This document shows positions 20,404-29,359 of a DNA stretch of 38,012 nt, one piece after another. The notes below the pieces were generated by a model. The model did not search any database. It was given only the letters and a program-made list of their open reading frames with translations, and was not told the origin of the DNA. The DNA is taken from IMG/VR virus record IMGVR_UViG_3300046756_000343, positions 1-38,012 of that record; one strand, written 5' to 3'. The position numbers were made by a program, and so were the translations under genes. Source of the DNA: a virus. The number at the start of each line of letters is the position of its first letter. Position 1 is the stretch's first letter.

Positions 20404-20943
20404 TTAACTCCTTTTTATATTTGTACGGTTACCCACGTAAGTTTTGAAGCAGTCAGGAAGTTCGATTCCAGACTCGTCACATTCTCTAACTACTCCTTTT
20501 AAGGTCTGAGGATGTACTCCCACTTTCTGGACAGGTTCATATCCTTGACCTTTAGCAAGAACAGCATATTCTGCTGCCTTGTTATCTTCGCCACGACCAA
20601 AGGTAACGGTAATATCATTTTTAATAATATCACCTCGACCGTTTTCACGAAGCCATTGAAAAGCTAACTCTTGATCTACAATTGATGCACTATAAAAATT
20701 AGATACTTCAACTGTTTCACCATCAGTCAACTTTAATTTTTTAATATTCATTTCCTTCATCATTTGAGGAATTTCAAATTGTGAAATTACATTTGCTTTC
20801 TCTTTTAATTTTTTTACAGAGTCCTCTGCATTTGTAATTTCGTCTTCTAAATTTTTTAATTGTTGAACTTTATTTGCAAGTTCGTTTGGATTAGCAACAG
20901 ATTTAATCTGTTCTTGTTTGTGTTTTCTATAGTCTATACTCAT
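20404..20943 (-). CDS. Hypothetical coiled-coil replication-region protein, 179 aa
   Basis: This 179-residue protein has an N-terminal coiled coil (residues 20-60, LANKVQQLKNLEDEITNAEDSVKKLKEKAN) and a C-terminal domain with the pattern LPDCFKTYVGNRTNIK. Proteins of this kind occur beside the ssDNA-binding gene in many phages without a known function. A good promoter (20957-20985) and GAAAGGAG precede the ATG at 20943. The coupling to the downstream gene (4-bp gap) supports a shared role. Confidence 0.65.
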   Translation of the reverse strand: MSIDYRKHKQEQIKSVANPNELANKVQQLKNLEDEITNAEDSVKKLKEKANVISQFEIPQMMKEMNIKKLKLTDGETVEVSNFYSASIVDQELAFQWLRENGRGDIIKNDITVTFGRGEDNKAAEYAVLAKGQGYEPVQKVGVHPQTLKGVVRECDESGIELPDCFKTYVGNRTNIKRS

Positions 20944-20956
20944 AATTTCTCCTTTC

Positions 20957-20985
20957 TATATAATTATGTATTATGAATGTGTCAA
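20957..20985 (-). promoter_or_regulatory. Sigma70-like promoter, TTGACA-N17-TATATA
   Basis: On the minus strand, TTGACA (20980-20985), a 17-bp spacer and TATATA (20957-20962) precede GAAAGGAG and ATG 20943. The ribosome binding site directly follows the -10, so the transcript start would be very near the RBS. Either the leader is extremely short or the true start is slightly different. Confidence 0.5.
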
Positions 20986-21329
20986 GATGTTTCCTTTTGA
21001 TATAAGTCTATTTCTATTGGATAATATTTTTTTTCTTGTTTATCCCATTTTAACAAATTGTATTTTCCATTTGCAATGTCGGAAACTACAGAACATGCAA
21101 CTCCAATAATTGCAGGATCACCCGTCAATAATAAATAATCATCTGAAGTAAAATCAGATAACATTTTTTTTAATTTAAAAACTAAAGGACCAGCACTTAA
21201 AATTATTTGTGCATTTTCAGGCAGTAAAACTTTTAAGTCACCATATTCGGACGCACCAATAATATTAATTTTAGGGCGACCCTCTTTAGTTCCAGGTATA
21301 TCCTGAATTACATATACTTTGTTTTTCAT
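20982..21329 (-). CDS. Hypothetical protein, 115 aa
   Basis: This 115-residue protein has a Rossmann-like or beta/alpha appearance: KVYVIQDIPGT strand at the start, then DDYLLLTGDPAIIGVACSVV, resembling a strand-loop-helix, and a charged end. I recognise no family and see no nucleotide-binding motif beyond the GDP-like turn. It lies upstream of and close to the coiled-coil protein gene, and divergently faces the SNF2-type helicase gene. The start has only a weak AAGAAG signal. Confidence 0.6.
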   Translation of the reverse strand: MKNKVYVIQDIPGTKEGRPKINIIGASEYGDLKVLLPENAQIILSAGPLVFKLKKMLSDFTSDDYLLLTGDPAIIGVACSVVSDIANGKYNLLKWDKQEKKYYPIEIDLYQKETS

Positions 21330-21335
21330 AACTTC

Positions 21336-21373
21336 TTGACTACCTATACATTATTTGATATCTATTGCAATAG
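21336..21373 (+). promoter_or_regulatory. Possible promoter and 12-bp palindrome before the SNF2-like gene
   Basis: TTGACT (21336-21341), a 17-bp spacer and TATCTA (21359-21364) form a weak sigma70 match pointing to the helicase at 21389. CTATTGCAATAG (21362-21373) is a perfect palindrome overlapping the -10 end, so it could be an operator. The weak -10 makes this tentative. Confidence 0.3.
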
Positions 21374-21388
21374 AAAGAAGAAAATAAA

Positions 21389-22810
21389 ATGAATTATAAA
21401 TTTAAAAGCAAACCTTTTGCTCATCAACTTAAAGCCTTAGAAATGTCTTGGGATAAAGAAGTTTTTGCGTACTTTATGGAAATGGGTACAGGTAAATCAA
21501 AAGTACTTATAGATAATATAGCCATGCTTTATGATAAAGGTAAAATAAATGGAGCCCTTATTATTGCACCTAAAGGTGTATACAAAAACTGGTTCACAGC
21601 TGAAATACCAAATCATTTACCAGATCATATTGAAAAAAAAATAGGTTTTTGGAAAACAAAACCAGATGCTCCGGATATGATAGAGTTGTTAAAACCAGAC
21701 GAAGATTTACATATCTGTATTATGAATGTTGAAGCGTTCTCTACTAAAAAAGGTTTGATGTATGCATATCAATTTTTAAACTCTCATAGAACTATGATTG
21801 CTATTGATGAATCAACTACTATAAAAAATCCTTCTGCTAAAAGAACTAAAGCAATTTTAGAATTATCTAAACATTCTAAATACAGAAGAATACTTACAGG
21901 TTCACCTGTAACTAAATCTCCTTTAGATTTATTTACACAATGTTATTTTTTAGATCCTTATTTATTAGATCAATCTTCTTATTACGCTTTTAGAGTTAGA
22001 TACGCAAAAATGAGATCAATAAATGTTTCAGGTAGACAAATTCAAATCGTTGTAGGTTATAGAAATTTAGGTGAACTATCAGAAAAACTAAGACCTTTCT
22101 CATACAGATGTTTAAAAGACGATTGTTTTGATCTCCCTAAAAAAACATACATGAAAAGAATTATAGAACTTACTGACGAACAAAGAAAACTATACAAACA
22201 AATGAAAACTCAGGCACTTGCTTTTTTAAACGGTAAGATGACTACAACTGCAACTGTTATTACTCAAATGATGAGATTGCATCAAATAACTTGTGGTCAT
22301 TTCAAAGCAGACGATGGTTCTGTTCAAGAAATAAAGAGTAACAGATTGAATGAGTTTATGGATATCATGGAAGAGGTAGAAGGCAAAGCAGTTATTTGGG
22401 CTCATTATAGAAATGATATTGAAAGTATATATAATGCGTTAGAAAAAAAATTTCCTGGTCAAACTGTTACATATTATGGTGATACATCTACTGATGATAG
22501 ACAAAAAGCAATTGAAGAAATACAAAATCCAGATAGTGAAGTAAGATTTCTTTTAGGAACTCCTCAAACAGGTGGTTATGGTATTACACTTACAGGTGCA
22601 AGTACAATGATATATTATTCTAACGGTTATGATTTAGAAAAACGACAACAATCAGAAGCTCGTATAGATCGTTATGGTCAAGAAAGACCTATGACTTATA
22701 TAGATATAATGGCAGAAGACACTATAGATGAAAAAATTGTTGACGCTTTAAAAAGAAAAGTTAACATAGCTACAGAAATTATGGGAGAGGAATTAAAAGA
22801 ATGGATATAA
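21389..22810 (+). CDS. SNF2-like SF2 helicase
   Basis: This 473-residue protein matches phage SNF2/DEAD-like helicases. Q-like start FKSKPFAHQLKALE; Walker A MGTGKSKV (near 33-40); motif Ia IIAPKGVYKNW; Walker B variant AIDESTTIKNP (near 143-153, DEST instead of DEAH); LTGSPVTKSP (motif III); VIWAHYRND; GTPQTGGYGITLTGAS (motif V, near 400); and RQQSEARIDRYGQ (motif VI, near 430). It translocates on DNA with ATP, perhaps in replication or recombination. It is first in a plus-strand trio with an APS-kinase-like gene. AAAGAAG precedes the ATG. Confidence 0.9.
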   Translation: MNYKFKSKPFAHQLKALEMSWDKEVFAYFMEMGTGKSKVLIDNIAMLYDKGKINGALIIAPKGVYKNWFTAEIPNHLPDHIEKKIGFWKTKPDAPDMIELLKPDEDLHICIMNVEAFSTKKGLMYAYQFLNSHRTMIAIDESTTIKNPSAKRTKAILELSKHSKYRRILTGSPVTKSPLDLFTQCYFLDPYLLDQSSYYAFRVRYAKMRSINVSGRQIQIVVGYRNLGELSEKLRPFSYRCLKDDCFDLPKKTYMKRIIELTDEQRKLYKQMKTQALAFLNGKMTTTATVITQMMRLHQITCGHFKADDGSVQEIKSNRLNEFMDIMEEVEGKAVIWAHYRNDIESIYNALEKKFPGQTVTYYGDTSTDDRQKAIEEIQNPDSEVRFLLGTPQTGGYGITLTGASTMIYYSNGYDLEKRQQSEARIDRYGQERPMTYIDIMAEDTIDEKIVDALKRKVNIATEIMGEELKEWI

Positions 22811-23226
22811 ATAAAATATTAATATTTGGTTTACCTGGTTCTGGCAAAACAACTTTTGCTAAAAGGTTAGTAGATAATATGGATGTTGCATATTTTAACG
22901 CAGATGAAATAAGACGTATATTTCACGATTGGGATTTTTCTGAGGAAGGAAGAATTAGACAAGTTAATAGAATGGAGAAACTGTGTAAGATAGCTGACAA
23001 ACCTTCTGTTATAGAATTCGTATGTCCTTTTGATAAATATAGAAAAGGATATGATGTTGTTATTTGGATGGATACAATAGACGCTGGAAGATATGAAGAC
23101 ACAAATCAAATGTTTGAAAAACCAAAATCTACAGATTCTTTAATTCATATAAAAAATTATGATTACGAAGATGTTATACAAAGGTTACAAAAATCATTAA
23201 TAAAAATTCCATCCATATGGAAATAA
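22801..23226 (+). CDS. Adenylylsulfate kinase-like protein (PAPS synthesis)
   Basis: This 141-residue P-loop kinase resembles CysC, which phosphorylates APS to PAPS. Visible features: P-loop GLPGSGKTT (10-18); NADEIRR at 33-39, in the place of the family's D-G-D-N-V-R; FSEEGRIRQVNRM at 46-58, corresponding to the FS..DR..N.RR segment; FVCPF at 73-77 (the F-I-S-P-F/Y strand); and DT...AGRYEDTNQMFEKP from 91, a form I recall from shorter phage-type members. The enzyme is shorter than bacterial CysC (about 200 aa), so activity needs testing. Four sulfotransferase-like genes in the same window give it a direct purpose. It overlaps its neighbours by 10 bases on each side. Confidence 0.75.
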   Translation: MDINKILIFGLPGSGKTTFAKRLVDNMDVAYFNADEIRRIFHDWDFSEEGRIRQVNRMEKLCKIADKPSVIEFVCPFDKYRKGYDVVIWMDTIDAGRYEDTNQMFEKPKSTDSLIHIKNYDYEDVIQRLQKSLIKIPSIWK

Positions 23227-23408
23227 TTGTATTTCAAAACGAAATATATACACTCTACCCTATTAACTACAATTTTGATTTTTCAAAATGGGGTTTTTAT
23301 GATTACTGCGATATGGTTAGAGAAGCCTTGTCTACCTTTGATAATCAAATAAACAGATGGGTTATGAACAATGGTTCAGGTATTTGGTTTGGTTGTATTG
23401 GACGTTAG
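23217..23408 (+). CDS. Small Trp/Tyr-rich hypothetical protein, 63 aa
   Basis: This 63-residue frame starts 10 bases before the APS-kinase-like stop and is rich in Tyr, Phe and Trp (FSKWGFYDYCDMVREALSTF). It ends in a TTAG shared with the convergent minus-strand gene. No motif is recognised. Overlap with the kinase suggests co-translation. It could be a small partner of the kinase or a neutral overlapping frame. Confidence 0.5.
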   Translation: MEIIVFQNEIYTLYPINYNFDFSKWGFYDYCDMVREALSTFDNQINRWVMNNGSGIWFGCIGR

Positions 23409-23602
23409 AGTTTTTCAACTAAGATAACTATTATAGCAAACATACCACCCACTAAAGCGGTCATTGCGTAACGCATATGATTTTTAATTTCTTTAATATC
23501 GTTTTCTATTCCTGAAATTTTTTGATGAGTTTGCTTTTGCATAATTCGACATAACTTTTCATGAGATTCTATTTTTTCTAAAGCTAAATCTTTTTTTACC
23601 AT
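23405..23602 (-). CDS. Small protein with C-terminal membrane anchor (XhlA-like)
   Basis: This 65-residue protein has a charged, coiled-coil N-terminal half (LEKIESHEKLCRIMQKQT; IENDIKEIKNHMR) and a single C-terminal membrane span (ALVGGMFAIIVILVEKL). This is the layout of XhlA/hemolysin-like holin partners, so it may help lysis or membrane docking during infection. It sits at the 3' end of the virion gene block, separate from the endolysin. Its stop overlaps the convergent gene. The assignment is structural only. Confidence 0.55.
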   Translation of the reverse strand: MVKKDLALEKIESHEKLCRIMQKQTHQKISGIENDIKEIKNHMRYAMTALVGGMFAIIVILVEKL

Positions 23603-23603
23603 T

Positions 23604-24257
23604 TTAATATGTTATGTTTAATTGTTTTAAATATTGATCAATCAAACCACCTTGTGGATTTTCAGATTGTTGAGAAAGCAAAATTTTTCTTAAAGGATTA
23701 TCACCTTGTTCTTGAGGCAAACTATTACCATAAGCATCTGTTTCACCAGATAACCTACCTGACATGTAATCTTGATAAGCATCTTCTAATTGCTGATCCG
23801 ACATATCAGAAACAGTTCCATAGTTTAGACCGGGAATATTACCAGAACCTATCACGTCTTGAAAAAAATCTCTATTCTTAGCAGCTGAAAAATCAGAAAC
23901 TTTTTGTGCAGCGCTTCCTAACATATCATTACCTCCAAACATATTAGTAGCTCCAAATAAATTTCCAAAGCCCAACATATTTGCAAACATGCCTCCTATA
24001 CCTTGTTGTGGGATATTAACTTGAGGTCTATATTTTGTAAACCTGTCCATAGTCTGAATATTTTTTAATCTATTATTTTCAAGATTATTATTTGTTGAAG
24101 TATTATTATTGTCATTTCCACCGTCAGATCCTCCGGTGTTTCCTGCATATCCTATTGAATTATTTCCCATAGATGCACTTTGAGCTTGGTTTTCTTCATT
24201 ACCCCTATCCATTCCGCCACCTCTAAAGAAACTTCTAATTGATGTTATACCTGGCAT
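23604..24257 (-). CDS. Virion-associated protein, Gly/Asn-rich, 217 aa
   Basis: This 217-residue protein begins MPGITSIRSFFRGGGMDRG, with a Gly-rich segment typical of the virion proteins in this window. A Gly/Asn-rich stretch covers residues 25-60 (NGST low complexity), and the C-terminal half is more ordered (NIPGLNYGTVSDMSDQQLEDAYQDYMS). It overlaps the 1335-aa gene as TAATG, so the two are translated together. It probably belongs with the ejection or tail proteins. No named family is recognised. Confidence 0.6.
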   Translation of the reverse strand: MPGITSIRSFFRGGGMDRGNEENQAQSASMGNNSIGYAGNTGGSDGGNDNNNTSTNNNLENNRLKNIQTMDRFTKYRPQVNIPQQGIGGMFANMLGFGNLFGATNMFGGNDMLGSAAQKVSDFSAAKNRDFFQDVIGSGNIPGLNYGTVSDMSDQQLEDAYQDYMSGRLSGETDAYGNSLPQEQGDNPLRKILLSQQSENPQGGLIDQYLKQLNITY

Positions 24258-27200
24258 TATGCTAATCCTCTTTGTCTTAATCTAATTTGTTTTTCTGCAT
24301 CAGAAAGTAAAGCATTTTCAGTAGGTGTCAATCCATCTTGTGATACCTGTGCTAAACCCGGATTAACATTTGGCATTGGTTGTTGTGGCAAAGGTGCTAC
24401 ATTGGTTTGTTGTCCTGGTTTTTTAGGTAAATAGTCTTCTAATCTAATTTGTTGATTAAAATCTTTATTTAGTTTTAATCTATACATTTCTCTTTGCATT
24501 TTAAATAAAATGTTAAGTGTACTTCTTTCTATCCCGGTAGGTATTTGAAGATCATCAAAATTTTCGTTTATCAAATCTGCTTGTCTTTTTGTTTCTCTAA
24601 TTGTGTCTTTAGTTAATTTAAAAGGAGAAAATTTATTTCTTTGTATTAAAGCAAAGTTTTTGCTTTCTTGTCTCTTTCCAAATAACTTAATTAAATCTAC
24701 ATTTTTAGCATTTAAAATTTCAGCTGCTTCTATTTTTCTTTCCATGTCTAAAAATTTTTTAAACCTTTGTTGATTAGCTACATAATATCTTTCAATAATG
24801 TCTTCTTGTTTCATTAAACCACCTTTTAAAACAGGTGAAGTAAATAAAGCTCTTGTATCTCTTATCCCTGATTTAAAATCATTGATTTTGTAGTTTAAAG
24901 ATTTTATTGGATCTATTTTAATTGGTCTCATTCCATAAAGACCAGCTAACTCATCCTTTACTTCATATTTTTCCCCTCTTGGCCCTGGTAAATCAAATCC
25001 AGCTAGTCTTAGTCTTTCCATTTGTTTGTATGATAAAGGAGCAACTTCAGTTAAAGCATATTTAACAGCTTCTTTAATTTTTTCACCCCATGGAGCTTCT
25101 GGATTCCAAAGTCTTCTGCCTTGAGCAGTTCTACCATTTCTAACAAATAAATTATTTATCGTATTTAAATAAATAGATTCATTTACATAAGGACTTACAA
25201 ATCTTCCAACACCACCGGCTAATCCTTTTAACACACCTTTGATTAATGGATCATCCTCGTCAAAAACTCTTTCTCTTTCAACACCTGCCACTACAGATTG
25301 AATAGGGTTAACAACGGTATCGTATACCATCGCACCTGATGTATCGATATATTTAATATCTCCTTTTTCATCTTTGTATACGAAAAGTGTAGAGTCTTCT
25401 GAAAAGCTTGGTAAAAATTCTCTGACAGCAGCGGCGGTAGCTTTAGTTACACCATAAGCTCCTGCTAACATAGCACTTGCCATTTTAGGTGCAGTTCCAA
25501 TTGCGGTTGTAAAACCTAATAATCTTTTAGCTCCAACAGCTCTAAAAATTGGATTACGATATTCTTTTAAACCAAGTTCAGCAATGTTTGCTGCAGTCCT
25601 TGTTACTTCAATAGGAAAAGATACAAAGTTACCTAAAGGTAAACGTCTAGAACCTTGTCCAAAAGGTCCAATGTATCCATAATTTGGAACAGTGTTTCTA
25701 ACAATGTTTGCAGCTTCTTTAGCAATCGTTAAATCTGCAGGCATTCTATTAATTTTTCCTGTTTTTAAAGCATTGGAGTATGCATTTTTATATGTATCAA
25801 ATTCAGATAAGAAATTATATATTTTCCAATTATCATCTTCTGCTACATATACATCTGCTGCTTTTTCATATAATTTTTTTAAACCTTTACCAAATTTTCC
25901 AAATAGTCTCATATATACATCACCACCTTTTCCAATATCATCAAGAAGCCCTGAAATATCTCTAGCAGTTGCAGAAGAACTTACAACTTGTTCTTCTAAT
26001 AAAAATTTATACAAAGCCTGATCTTTTGGTGTGTTACGATAAAGTAATTGAGGTTGAATAGTATTAAATGCTCGTCTAAAATTACTGACTATTTTTCTAG
26101 GATCTTTAAATAAATTACCAGTTCCCAAAGCAAATTGAGAAGATGTAAAAAAGTTTCTAGCATGAGTAAAAGGTCCTAAAATTGTTTTAGATATTTGAGT
26201 TAAACCTTTAGGAATTAAAACTAAATTTTTATAAACTGTAGATTTTGCCAAATCATCAAACATTATTTTTTCACTGAACTGTAAAGCGTCTTTCCATTCT
26301 TGAGATGTAAATTGTCCATTTAAAGGATTAGTATATGTAGATTCTCCTAAAGGAGATTTTAACTGCAATCCTTGTTTATCTGCAATAATATTTTGATTTC
26401 TTAAATTTCTAATTGCTTCGGTACGTGTAGGATAAACAATTGCTCTTTCACCCGATTTAATTAAATCTTGCGATTGTTTATATATATTATTATAGAATCT
26501 ATCTTTTGCAGTTAAAGCAGCTAAATCGGACATTGTGTTTATAATAGTATTTCTTAAATCTCTTTTTTGTCCAAAAAATTTATTAAACGCTCTTAAGTCA
26601 TCTTGAGCTTGTATTAATGTAGTTGGTTTAAATTGTCCTCCTTTTACATTATCTGCTATATTTATAATTTGGGTTGCGTTATCATCTAACACACTCAAAA
26701 CAGTCATAGGAAACTCAGGGGTCTTTGTAAGAGGGTTCATCTTTACATTATTCGTTACGTCCGTGATAATATCATCCAAATCTTGAGGAGATAACTTTAT
26801 ATTATTTTGTTTTGCATATTTATCAAAGACAGCTTTTACTCCATTAATAGCTGATTCTGTAGGTTTGTAATTTAAAAAAGGTAAAATACTTTTACCTTCA
26901 AAAATTTTATATTCTGAAGTAAATATATTTCTCATTCTTTCAGACATGATATCCATAAATTCTTTGTTAGCAGCATTTATATTACCACCTTGAAGTAAAG
27001 AATTTTTAAAAGTATTAAATTTTTTTCTAACTTTAAACATTTCTTTTACAAGTTCCCCACCTTGTTTGTTAGAAACACCTATTTCATCTAAAAATTTATT
27101 AAACTCGGTTATTTTTTCTGGTTTAAAACCTGGAAAAGTAACTTTTCCATTAGATATAATATCATCTGTTGAAGTTAATAATTCATCCAATCTTCCAACT

Positions 27201-28264
27201 AATCTTTTAACTGCAGGATTATTATTTGAAATACCAGATTCTTTTGCTATCTTATAAAGAGTTTGATCAATATCCATAATTAAATCCTTAGCCGTTACTT
27301 GACCCGCAGACATTTCACCTTCTACTCTTTTCACACCTTCAAAAAGTGCTTGAGATTTTTTTCCGCTAGGAGCAAATGGTTCTACAATATATTTATTAAT
27401 CCATTGATCTAATTGATCATCGCTGTATTTTAAATTTTTTCCTGCACTAGCAATTTTTTTAGCAACTGTATTTATTCCATAAGCTATAGGAACTGAAACA
27501 GCTGCGCCTTCAACACCAAATTTTAATCTATTCCAAAGTCTCCTTGCTGACTCATCTTCTGTAGTTTTTCTTTCTTCTCTATCTAAAGCAGAAGGACCAC
27601 CAAATACATCACCAAAAGTACCAACACCTTCTATATCAGCAATCATTGCTGTACCACTTGCACCACCAATAGTTATAGCTGCAAAATTTTGCACCCCTGT
27701 TAGTTTGTTTAAATCTTTTGCTCTAATTCCAGCTTTAGTTACATTACCACCTGCTCTAGCTACTTTGTTAGCTTTAGCTGCAGTAGCATATTTATTATAA
27801 ATTTTTTTCGCTTTTGTAGCAGCTTTTACAGTTGCACTAGCACCTACTCTACCTAATGAATATAATTGAGTGAAAGCCGAAGTTAATTTTCCAATAGCAC
27901 TTTCTTTTACAATATCTTCATTACCTTGTTGTATTTTACCCAATACAGAATTATCAAAATATTTTTCTAGCTGACCAACATAACTTTTATCTATTGGAAC
28001 ATTTTCTTCTCTCAAAGCGTCTGCTATCTCAGCGCTTAAACTCACTACTCCATAAGGTATTTTAATAAGTCCATCTACAACACCGGATGCAATAGCTGTA
28101 TAAGGATCTACATATCCTATTTCGGTAAGATCTTTTTCAGGTACACCTTCTAATCTTTCTTTTATTCTTCTCGCTACTTTTTCTTGAGATCCTAAAAAAG
28201 GAACAAAAGCGTTTATTGTTTCATTTCCGAATATAGTATCAAATTTATCGTCTTTATCAGCCAC
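24257..28264 (-). CDS. Very large virion protein (putative internal or ejection protein)
   Basis: This 1335-residue protein is the largest in the window. It starts at GTG 28264 with AGGAGG upstream, the strongest ribosome binding site here. The N-terminal ~270 residues contain Gly/Ala-rich helices (YTAIASGVVDGLIKIPYGVV; ATVKAATKAKKIYNKYATAA), like membrane-interacting ejection proteins. The middle is Lys/Asn-rich and helical. Residues about 900-990 again have hydrophobic Ala/Gly helices, suggesting a second membrane or DNA-channel segment. There is no clear lysozyme or transglycosylase active site. Its large size and place among structural genes fit an internal virion protein delivered with DNA. 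That role is inference. Confidence 0.6.
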   Translation of the reverse strand: MADKDDKFDTIFGNETINAFVPFLGSQEKVARRIKERLEGVPEKDLTEIGYVDPYTAIASGVVDGLIKIPYGVVSLSAEIADALREENVPIDKSYVGQLEKYFDNSVLGKIQQGNEDIVKESAIGKLTSAFTQLYSLGRVGASATVKAATKAKKIYNKYATAAKANKVARAGGNVTKAGIRAKDLNKLTGVQNFAAITIGGASGTAMIADIEGVGTFGDVFGGPSALDREERKTTEDESARRLWNRLKFGVEGAAVSVPIAYGINTVAKKIASAGKNLKYSDDQLDQWINKYIVEPFAPSGKKSQALFEGVKRVEGEMSAGQVTAKDLIMDIDQTLYKIAKESGISNNNPAVKRLVGRLDELLTSTDDIISNGKVTFPGFKPEKITEFNKFLDEIGVSNKQGGELVKEMFKVRKKFNTFKNSLLQGGNINAANKEFMDIMSERMRNIFTSEYKIFEGKSILPFLNYKPTESAINGVKAVFDKYAKQNNIKLSPQDLDDIITDVTNNVKMNPLTKTPEFPMTVLSVLDDNATQIINIADNVKGGQFKPTTLIQAQDDLRAFNKFFGQKRDLRNTIINTMSDLAALTAKDRFYNNIYKQSQDLIKSGERAIVYPTRTEAIRNLRNQNIIADKQGLQLKSPLGESTYTNPLNGQFTSQEWKDALQFSEKIMFDDLAKSTVYKNLVLIPKGLTQISKTILGPFTHARNFFTSSQFALGTGNLFKDPRKIVSNFRRAFNTIQPQLLYRNTPKDQALYKFLLEEQVVSSSATARDISGLLDDIGKGGDVYMRLFGKFGKGLKKLYEKAADVYVAEDDNWKIYNFLSEFDTYKNAYSNALKTGKINRMPADLTIAKEAANIVRNTVPNYGYIGPFGQGSRRLPLGNFVSFPIEVTRTAANIAELGLKEYRNPIFRAVGAKRLLGFTTAIGTAPKMASAMLAGAYGVTKATAAAVREFLPSFSEDSTLFVYKDEKGDIKYIDTSGAMVYDTVVNPIQSVVAGVERERVFDEDDPLIKGVLKGLAGGVGRFVSPYVNESIYLNTINNLFVRNGRTAQGRRLWNPEAPWGEKIKEAVKYALTEVAPLSYKQMERLRLAGFDLPGPRGEKYEVKDELAGLYGMRPIKIDPIKSLNYKINDFKSGIRDTRALFTSPVLKGGLMKQEDIIERYYVANQQRFKKFLDMERKIEAAEILNAKNVDLIKLFGKRQESKNFALIQRNKFSPFKLTKDTIRETKRQADLINENFDDLQIPTGIERSTLNILFKMQREMYRLKLNKDFNQQIRLEDYLPKKPGQQTNVAPLPQQPMPNVNPGLAQVSQDGLTPTENALLSDAEKQIRLRQRGLA

Positions 28265-28272
28265 GTGCCCTC

Positions 28273-29352
28273 CTATGCGTCAGGCCATACCTGCGTTTTT
28301 GTTTCTCCATCCCAAGTATAAATAGCTCCATCTCTATAGTCAATATATCTTCCTGCAGGTAAGTCTTCATCAAAATCATCACCAGCAGGTAATCTATCTG
28401 CTCCCATTGATATTTCACCTGTTCTTATTTTAACTAAGGTATTAGCTATGTTCATAGCTTGACTATCTGAATAGCCTCCAGTTGGACTTGTTGGATCTGT
28501 TAAATTTTTTATATATTCATCTACAAGAGATCTTTTATATGTTCCTTCTTTTAAAGGACCTTTTAAATAACGAGTTAAGAATAATTGAATAGCTTCTCCT
28601 TCATCCATTCCAGTTTGAGCCGCATATTGTTTTGCGTATCTTATTAATTGATCTGATTCTTTTTTATCAAGATTTTTTAATTGAGCTAATAACACTTCTT
28701 GTTGAAAAGCTTTATCTTTAGCAGCTTTTTCTCTTCTTAAACCACCAGCAATAGTGCCAGCTTTACCTAAAACTTGTGCATAACTTTGAAGTTGTGTTGG
28801 ATCAGAAGGTGTGGTTGCCGCTAGCCCCGCGAAAATATCTTCTAGTTCTGATTTTATAGATTCGTTAGTAGGAGTAAAATAACCAGCCTCAGTTGCAGTT
28901 TTATCTTCTGATAAAACTTCTTCTAAATTATTTTGTCCTAAATCTTCTGATATTCTGTTATCCATAGAACTTTGATCTCTTCTAATTCTCATTAAATCAG
29001 GATCCATAATAGGATCTTTTGTAATTTCAGTAAGCTTTGATATGTCTGTTAATTCTTCTGCCTCTGATTTTGGTTCAATAATTGATTCTTCAATAACAGG
29101 TTCTTTTTTTATAGTTATCTCCGGTTCTGTTTTTGGAGACGATGGCATGCTTTTAAAAAGTTTTTCTAAATCAGGTCCGAAAATATAATCAGTTACATTT
29201 CCACTAGCACCTTCAGGTCTTTCAGGCATTATATCTTCAAGTGTTGTACCCGTAGAAAAATTTTCTCTTTCCCCTAAACCAGAAGTAATTCCAACATTTT
29301 CTGATGCTGTACCACCTCTTCTAAACATTGGTCTTTTCAATATATTTGCCAT
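28273..29352 (-). CDS. Virion-associated protein with acidic linker, 359 aa
   Basis: This 359-residue protein begins MANILKRPMFRRGGTASENV, with the R/F-R-G-G motif shared by several neighbouring virion genes. An acidic, Pro/Glu-rich low-complexity segment (residues 75-130) separates it from a helical middle (LAQLKNLDKKESDQLIRYAK; LFLTRYLKGPLKE) and a short beta end (YIDYRDGAIYTWDGETKTQV). It lies between the 291-aa and 1335-aa genes with gaps of 7-8 bases. It likely forms part of the ejection or tail apparatus; the family is unrecognised. Confidence 0.55.
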   Translation of the reverse strand: MANILKRPMFRRGGTASENVGITSGLGERENFSTGTTLEDIMPERPEGASGNVTDYIFGPDLEKLFKSMPSSPKTEPEITIKKEPVIEESIIEPKSEAEELTDISKLTEITKDPIMDPDLMRIRRDQSSMDNRISEDLGQNNLEEVLSEDKTATEAGYFTPTNESIKSELEDIFAGLAATTPSDPTQLQSYAQVLGKAGTIAGGLRREKAAKDKAFQQEVLLAQLKNLDKKESDQLIRYAKQYAAQTGMDEGEAIQLFLTRYLKGPLKEGTYKRSLVDEYIKNLTDPTSPTGGYSDSQAMNIANTLVKIRTGEISMGADRLPAGDDFDEDLPAGRYIDYRDGAIYTWDGETKTQVWPDA

Positions 29353-29359
29353 TTAATTC

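Noticed and set aside
28801-28830. Possible fourth copy of the 19-bp element around GCCGCTAG
   Set aside because: Only about ten bases at one end match; the other half is different and the site is in coding sequence.
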